DNA of 64,000 bases from Puniceicoccaceae bacterium Marseille-Q1082 (GTDB lineage: Bacteria > Verrucomicrobiota > Verrucomicrobiia > Opitutales > Intestinicryptomonadaceae). A model generated the notes under the pieces. The model ran no database searches and had not been told where the DNA came from. It saw only the letters and a program-made list of their open reading frames with translations. Every line of letters begins with the position of its first letter. Position 1 is the stretch's first letter. The translations under genes were made by a program, and so were the position numbers. Location: contig CAJGBI010000001.1 of assembly GCA_904424815.1 (NCBI GenBank), forward strand, positions 124,001 to 188,000, in the 5' to 3' direction. Shown here piece after piece: positions 59,961 to 64,000 of this stretch.

Positions 59961-61099
59961 TTTTTCTCCCCTTCGCCGCGCGGGGTTTTGGGGCCGTCGG
60001 CCTGCGCGGGCGCGGCTCCCCTGTGGGACGGGGCGACATTCGCCTCAGCCGATTTCACGATGTCGCTTGCCATGCGCTCGGTGACGAGCTCGAGCCTGAC
60101 GATTTTCCCGTTGCGGCGGACTTTGAACACCGCAGTCTCAGACGGGCGTATGAAGAAGGTCTGCTCGCGCAGCTGCGTGTTGTCGGACACCTTTTGGGAA
60201 TTTATCTCCACTATTTCGTCGCCGACCATGAAGCCCGCCTTTTTTGCGGGAGCGTTTTCGGCGACGAATTCCACTACGACTTTCGCGCCGTTGGCGGGGT
60301 CGCGCACGTCTTTGGCGAGCATTCCGAACCAGCTGTAAATCGGCTCCCCGCAAATCATGATGTCGTCGCGTATCTTAGCCGCGGCGCGCGCGGGCAGTAT
60401 GAAGCTGCCGCCGATTTCCGGAAGCGATGCCACTATCATTCCCGCGAATTTGCCGTCGAGCGAGAACACGGGCCCGCCAGTGCTGCCGCGGGGGGCGGGC
60501 AGGTTGGTGCGCACGTAGACCGTCGGCAGGAATCTTCCGCCGAACTCGATATTCCGCCCCGTTGCCATTCCCATTCTCGGCGATGCGGCAAGCCCCATCT
60601 CGTGCGAGATCGAGACGAGAACCGTGGCGGGCTTCACGGGCTCCGCGAAAGGGTCTATCACCACGACTGGAAGATCAGCAGATTTGAAGCTGCCCGCGAT
60701 TTTTATTATCGAAACCGTCGTGATCGGGTCGAAGCCCACGCTCTCGGCGTCGAGCAGGCGGCCGTCGTACTCTATCCAGAGCTTCCGCGCCCCGCGCGTT
60801 ATGAATGCGCTGGTCATGACGGCCCCCGTTTTGCTTGCGATGAATCCCGAGCCCACGTCGAGAATTGTGGTGTGCGTTTCGTTGCCGGCGGTGTCTTTGG
60901 AGACGGCCTCTTTCCTCGCGTAGACTTTTACGACGCTGCCTCTGTTGTTTTCGAATAGCGAGTATATGCTCTGTTGCAGCGACGCGGCTTCGGGGGCGTC
61001 GGGCGTCCGGTTTTGCGGAATCTGAGCGCGCGCGGACACCGCCGCCGCCGCGGTCGCGGCTGCGGCAATCGCCGTCATTGCGGTTTTCGGGATTCGCAT
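59957..61099 (-). CDS. HtrA/DegP-like protein with degenerate protease triad
   Basis: A 380-residue periplasmic protein with a signal peptide (MRIPKTAMTAIAAAATAAAA). The trypsin-like domain (about 45-265) follows HtrA in layout: DVGSGFIASKTGAVMTSAFI, GFDPITTVSIIKI, RGSTGGPVFSLDGKFAGMIV. At the three catalytic positions Phe99 replaces His, Thr128 replaces Asp and Thr207 replaces Ser, so proteolysis should be lost. A single PDZ domain follows (about 275-355: NAPAKKAGFMVGDEIVEINS). The C-terminus is a Pro/Ala-rich charged tail. The start at 61099 gives the signal peptide. It is the first gene of the metX-metW-clpP run. Confidence 0.85.
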   Translation of the reverse strand: MRIPKTAMTAIAAAATAAAAVSARAQIPQNRTPDAPEAASLQQSIYSLFENNRGSVVKVYARKEAVSKDTAGNETHTTILDVGSGFIASKTGAVMTSAFITRGARKLWIEYDGRLLDAESVGFDPITTVSIIKIAGSFKSADLPVVVIDPFAEPVKPATVLVSISHEMGLAASPRMGMATGRNIEFGGRFLPTVYVRTNLPAPRGSTGGPVFSLDGKFAGMIVASLPEIGGSFILPARAAAKIRDDIMICGEPIYSWFGMLAKDVRDPANGAKVVVEFVAENAPAKKAGFMVGDEIVEINSQKVSDNTQLREQTFFIRPSETAVFKVRRNGKIVRLELVTERMASDIVKSAEANVAPSHRGAAPAQADGPKTPRGEGEKK

Positions 61100-61140
61100 A
61101 AAAAACTTCCAGTCGATAATGGATCCGGCGCCGCGCGCAA

Positions 61141-63279
61141 TCAGAGAAATTTCGCCCCCCGGGTTTGGGCGGATTTCGGTTCCGCCAGGTATGCAGCGTG
61201 CGTTCCCTCCCTTTCGACGCTCAGGGCGCAGAAATGCTCCTGGCATGAAAACGGCGGCTCGCCGTCGGGAATCTCGTGCTTGTAATAGGCGCCGTTGGAG
61301 TGCAGGAACGTGGCGAACTTGTTGTCCGCGAGCATTCCGGATAGGATTTCTCCGCAGATCCTCTCCCTTATTTCCGGATCCTCCACGGGGAAAATGCATT
61401 CGATCCGCTTGAACATGTTGCGCGTCATGATGTCGCCGCTGCCGACGAACACTTCCGGGCTGCCGCCGTTTTCAAAGTAGTATATCCGGCTGTGCTCGAG
61501 GTACACCCCCACGATGCTGCGCACGGAAATGTTTTCGCTCATATTTTTTACGCCCGGCACGAGCCCGCATATCCCGCGCACGATTAGGTCGATTTTCACC
61601 CCCGCGTTCGAGGCGCGGTATAGAGCGTCTATCGACGACTGCTCTATCACGGAGTTTACCTTTATTATTATGCGCGCCTTTTTGCCCTCCCTTGCGTGGG
61701 ATATTTCGCGCTCCACGAGGTCTATGAATTTTGAGTGGAAGCAGAAAGGCGCCACCCACAGCTTCTTGAACTTGGGGTCGAGCACCTTGCCGGTGAGCGT
61801 GTTGAAGAGGTCGGCGACTTCGGAGGCGATTTCGGCGTTTGCGGTGAACAGGGAAATGTCGGTGTAGCACTTCGCCGTCTTGGAATTGTAGTTGCCGGTT
61901 CCCAGATGCGCGTAGCGGCGCAGCTTTCCGTCGTCTTCCCTCCTGACGATGAGGCACGTCTTGCAGTGCGTCTTGTAGCCCACTATCCCGTACAGGACAT
62001 GCACGCCGCATTCTTCGAGCTCGCGCGCCCACTGGATGTTGTTTTCCTCGTCGAAGCGCGCCTTGAGCTCTATGAGCACCGTCACCTGCTTGCCGTTGGC
62101 GGCCGCCCTTTTTAGGGAGTTCACAACGGGCGAGCCCTTGCCCGTGCGGTAGAGGGTCATCTTTATTGCGAGCGTCTTTGGGTCGTCGGCCGCGGCGGAG
62201 ACGAAGTCCTCCACCGGCGAGAAGCTGTCGTAGGGGTGGTGGAGCATTCTGTCGCGCTCGCGGATTACGGCGAATATGTCGTCGCAGTTCTTGAAGCACT
62301 GGGGCGTGTACGGCTTGAAGGGCGGGAATTTGAGGTCGGGGCGCTCTATCATGTCGTAGGCGGCGGCGAGGCGCGCGAGGTTGAGCGGGCTGCCGGAAAT
62401 TTTATAGACGAACGCGCCGTCGAGGTCTATCGCCGCGACGAGCTCCCTGAGGGCCGTCTCGCTGACGCAGCTTTCGATTTCGAGCCTCACCGCCGCCCCT
62501 TTTCTGCGGTTGTGGAGCTCGTTTTCTATGGTCTGTAAAAGGTTTTCCGTTTCCTCCTCGTCGAAGTAGAGGTCGGAGTTTCTGGTGATCCTGAATATCG
62601 CGGCGTTGCGCACCTTGTAGCCCGGAAAAAGCTCTTCGGCGAAATATTTCACGGTGTCGCTGAGGTACGCGAAGCGGTTTTCGCCCTCCTTTCCGAAGTT
62701 GTCCATTTTTATAAAGCGCGGCAGAATGGGGGGGATCGGCACTATGGCGATGTCGCTCGGCGCGCGCTGACGGCGGGGTTGGCGATTTGCAGCAGCACGT
62801 ACAGGCCCTTGTTGCGGGTGGGGGAGGTGGGCGGGGTCCACCGCCAGCGGCGTGAGGGCGGGGTAGATGTTGTTGTCGAAATATTCTTTCAGCCACGCCT
62901 TTTCGGCGGCGGAGCACTCCTTCGGGGTCTTGAAAAAGATTTTTTCTCTCCGCAGGGCGGGCATGATTTCGGTTGCCCACACGCGGTATTCGTCGTCGCT
63001 CATGGCGGAGGTGATCTCGCTTATGCGGCGCAGCTGCTCGCGCGGGCCGAGCCCGTCGAAGCCGACCTCCGGAACGCCGGACTCGAGCTGCTGTTCGAGG
63101 CCCGCCACGCGGATTTCAAAGAACTCGTCGAGGTTGTTGCTGACTATCGAGAGAAACCTGAGCCTTTCGAGGACGGGAAACGAGGGCTCGGAGCACAGGT
63201 TTAGCACCCTTCTGTTGAAGGCGAGCCAGCTTAGCTCCCTGTTGAAGTACTTGTTTTCGCAGTGTTGGGCTGATTTCAT
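61141..63279 (-). CDS. ppk1: Polyphosphate kinase Ppk1 (with local frame disturbance)
   Basis: A 712-residue polyphosphate kinase. The N-terminus YFNRELSWLAFNRRVL, the phosphorylatable His region (YGIVGYKTHCKTCLIV, YAHLGTGNYNSKTAKCYTDI), RMLHHPYDSFSPVEDFV, and the C-terminal FVGSGDIMTRNMFKR are typical. Around residues 150-178 the translation degenerates to PHPQQGPVRAAANRQPRRQR where the family has a conserved block. The shifted frame there reads NKGLYVLLQIANPAVSARR, the expected sequence, so two compensating frame changes bracket 62755-62835. This is likely a sequencing or assembly artefact; the enzyme is otherwise intact. Confidence 0.9.
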   Translation of the reverse strand: MKSAQHCENKYFNRELSWLAFNRRVLNLCSEPSFPVLERLRFLSIVSNNLDEFFEIRVAGLEQQLESGVPEVGFDGLGPREQLRRISEITSAMSDDEYRVWATEIMPALRREKIFFKTPKECSAAEKAWLKEYFDNNIYPALTPLAVDPAHLPHPQQGPVRAAANRQPRRQRAPSDIAIVPIPPILPRFIKMDNFGKEGENRFAYLSDTVKYFAEELFPGYKVRNAAIFRITRNSDLYFDEEETENLLQTIENELHNRRKGAAVRLEIESCVSETALRELVAAIDLDGAFVYKISGSPLNLARLAAAYDMIERPDLKFPPFKPYTPQCFKNCDDIFAVIRERDRMLHHPYDSFSPVEDFVSAAADDPKTLAIKMTLYRTGKGSPVVNSLKRAAANGKQVTVLIELKARFDEENNIQWARELEECGVHVLYGIVGYKTHCKTCLIVRREDDGKLRRYAHLGTGNYNSKTAKCYTDISLFTANAEIASEVADLFNTLTGKVLDPKFKKLWVAPFCFHSKFIDLVEREISHAREGKKARIIIKVNSVIEQSSIDALYRASNAGVKIDLIVRGICGLVPGVKNMSENISVRSIVGVYLEHSRIYYFENGGSPEVFVGSGDIMTRNMFKRIECIFPVEDPEIRERICGEILSGMLADNKFATFLHSNGAYYKHEIPDGEPPFSCQEHFCALSVEREGTHAAYLAEPKSAQTRGAKFL

Positions 63280-63459
63280 GTCGTTTTCTTTGGGTGTCTC
63301 GCGGAAAGGTATGCCCGCGCGCGGTCGGAAATTGAGACAATTTCGCGCCGCATAAGTTCAAATTCGCGACGTAGGCGGGCGTTGCGAATTTTCCGGCGGC
63401 CGCGCGCGCCGCGCATTTTCGGGATACCGCGCGCGCGTTAGGAATGCGTGCGGAAAGCG

Positions 63460-64000
63460 TCAGATTTTCGCGAGAGCCTGCTCGAAGTCGGCGATTATGT
63501 CGTCTATGTGTTCCAGGCCGACGGATACCCTTATGAGCTCGGGGAGGATTCCCGTCGCCCGCTGCTCCTCGTCGGAGAGCTGCCTGTGGGTCGTGCTCGC
63601 GGGGTGCAGGACGCCCGTGCGCGCGTCGGCGACGTGGATTACGAGGGCGGCGAGCTCGAGCGAGTTGAGCAGCTTTTCCGCGGCCTTCCGCCCGCCTTTC
63701 GGGCCGAAAGTCATAACGCCCCCGCAGGCTTTCAGGTATTTTTTGGCGAGCTCCGCTTCGGAAGAGCCCGGCAGCCCGGGGTATTCGACCCATTCGACTT
63801 TCGGGTGCGATGCCAGGTATTCGGCGAGCTTCATGCCGTTTTCGCTGTGCTTTTGCATTCTGAGCGGCAGCGTTTCGAGATTCATGTTCGTCAGCCACGC
63901 GTTCATTGGCGAAATCATCATTCCGAAGTCGCGCATGACGTGCGCGCGCGCCTTCGCTGTGAAGGCGAGATTCCCGAACGCCTTTGTGTAGACGAGCCCG
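63460..64000 (-). CDS. metY: O-acetylhomoserine sulfhydrylase MetY, C-terminal part
   Basis: The gene ends at 63460 and continues past the right edge; about 180 C-terminal residues are visible. They read GLVYTKAFGNLAFTAKARAH followed by VMRDFGMMISPMNAWLTNMN, LETLPLRMQKHSENGMKLAE, VEWVEYPGL, GVMTFGPKGG, VADARTGVLHPASTTHRQLS and IRVSVGLEHIDDIIADFEQA, diagnostic of the Cys/Met-metabolism PLP family and most similar in pattern to O-acetylhomoserine (thiol)-lyase MetY. The PLP lysine lies outside the window. It converts O-acetylhomoserine and sulfide to homocysteine, using the product of MetX encoded 3.5 kb away. Confidence 0.92.
   Translation of the reverse strand, partial: GLVYTKAFGNLAFTAKARAHVMRDFGMMISPMNAWLTNMNLETLPLRMQKHSENGMKLAEYLASHPKVEWVEYPGLPGSSEAELAKKYLKACGGVMTFGPKGGRKAAEKLLNSLELAALVIHVADARTGVLHPASTTHRQLSDEEQRATGILPELIRVSVGLEHIDDIIADFEQALAKI

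Noticed and set aside
57598-61099. SAM riboswitch in front of the methionine genes
   Set aside because: metX starts inside an overlap with the HtrA homologue, and no SAM riboswitch-like fold was recognised upstream of 61099.
1-64000. tRNA and rRNA genes
   Set aside because: I scanned intergenic regions for T-arm (GGTTCGAAT-like) sequences and rRNA landmarks and found none convincing.

Overview
The window is a GC-rich chromosomal segment of a Gram-negative, LPS-type bacterium. It is most likely a member of Verrucomicrobiota (Opitutae-like, perhaps gut-associated). The grounds are a PEP-CTERM anchored protein, an LptE-type lipoprotein, LpxL-type acyltransferase and LolA-like genes, Tat-exported heparinase-like and FAD-oxidoreductase proteins, and zinc-ligand-poor bL31/bL36. 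Taxonomy is an inference; no rRNA or tRNA gene is visible.

Layout. 1-10.3 kb is housekeeping: a truncated charged protein, a LUD-domain protein, rpmJ-rpmE2, then a tightly overlapping plus-strand run mtaB, TPR protein, lptE-like, rpe, tmk, holB-like, TIM-barrel isomerase, ybeY, DUF502 and recO-like. 10.3-14.1 kb is a decayed accessory patch with lower GC: a higA-like antitoxin remnant, a ribbon-helix-helix gene, an orphan toroid-type protein and the C-terminal remnant of UDP-galactopyranose mutase. 14.1-29.2 kb is a biosynthetic cluster related to arylpolyene/ladderane-type fatty acid-polyketide clusters. Leftward it holds FabG, a hotdog thioesterase, a GcvT-like protein and an ACP. Rightward it holds GT2, an MMPL exporter, an LpxL-like acyltransferase, a second ACP, a fused KS-CLF, a LolA-like protein, a small exported protein and a 1236-residue B12-type radical SAM-KS-CLF fusion. 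A KASIII converges at the far end. No dehydratase, ammonia lyase or adenylating enzyme is present, so the product cannot be read off.

29.3-30.9 kb is a PEP-CTERM protein whose start codon is separated from the rest of the frame by an 11-base poly-C tract in the OFF register. 31-37.7 kb holds yggU, pheA, scpB, yicC and ilvD (minus strand), a truncated dgkA, and fba (plus). 37.7-38.8 kb is a non-coding array made almost entirely of short hairpins. It starts in the fba stop codon and ends at the peroxiredoxin stop codon. A shorter relative fills another convergent gap at 53.67-53.96 kb, and the long stem of the two copies differs by compensated base changes.

38.8-50.6 kb: peroxiredoxin, tatD, amidohydrolase, uppP, recR, ybaB, a GAF-PP2C/STAS regulatory pair, acnA, a CorC-type transporter and hisC. 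50.6-57.5 kb: an RmlD-like SDR, a serine-hydrolase homologue lacking catalytic residues, a sugar-binding-type periplasmic protein, an FAD-dependent oxidoreductase and a heparinase-like protein. 57.6-64 kb: clpP, metW, metX, a protease-dead HtrA homologue, ppk1 (with a locally shifted frame) and the C-terminal part of metY. MetX, MetW and MetY suggest methionine synthesis by direct sulfhydrylation.
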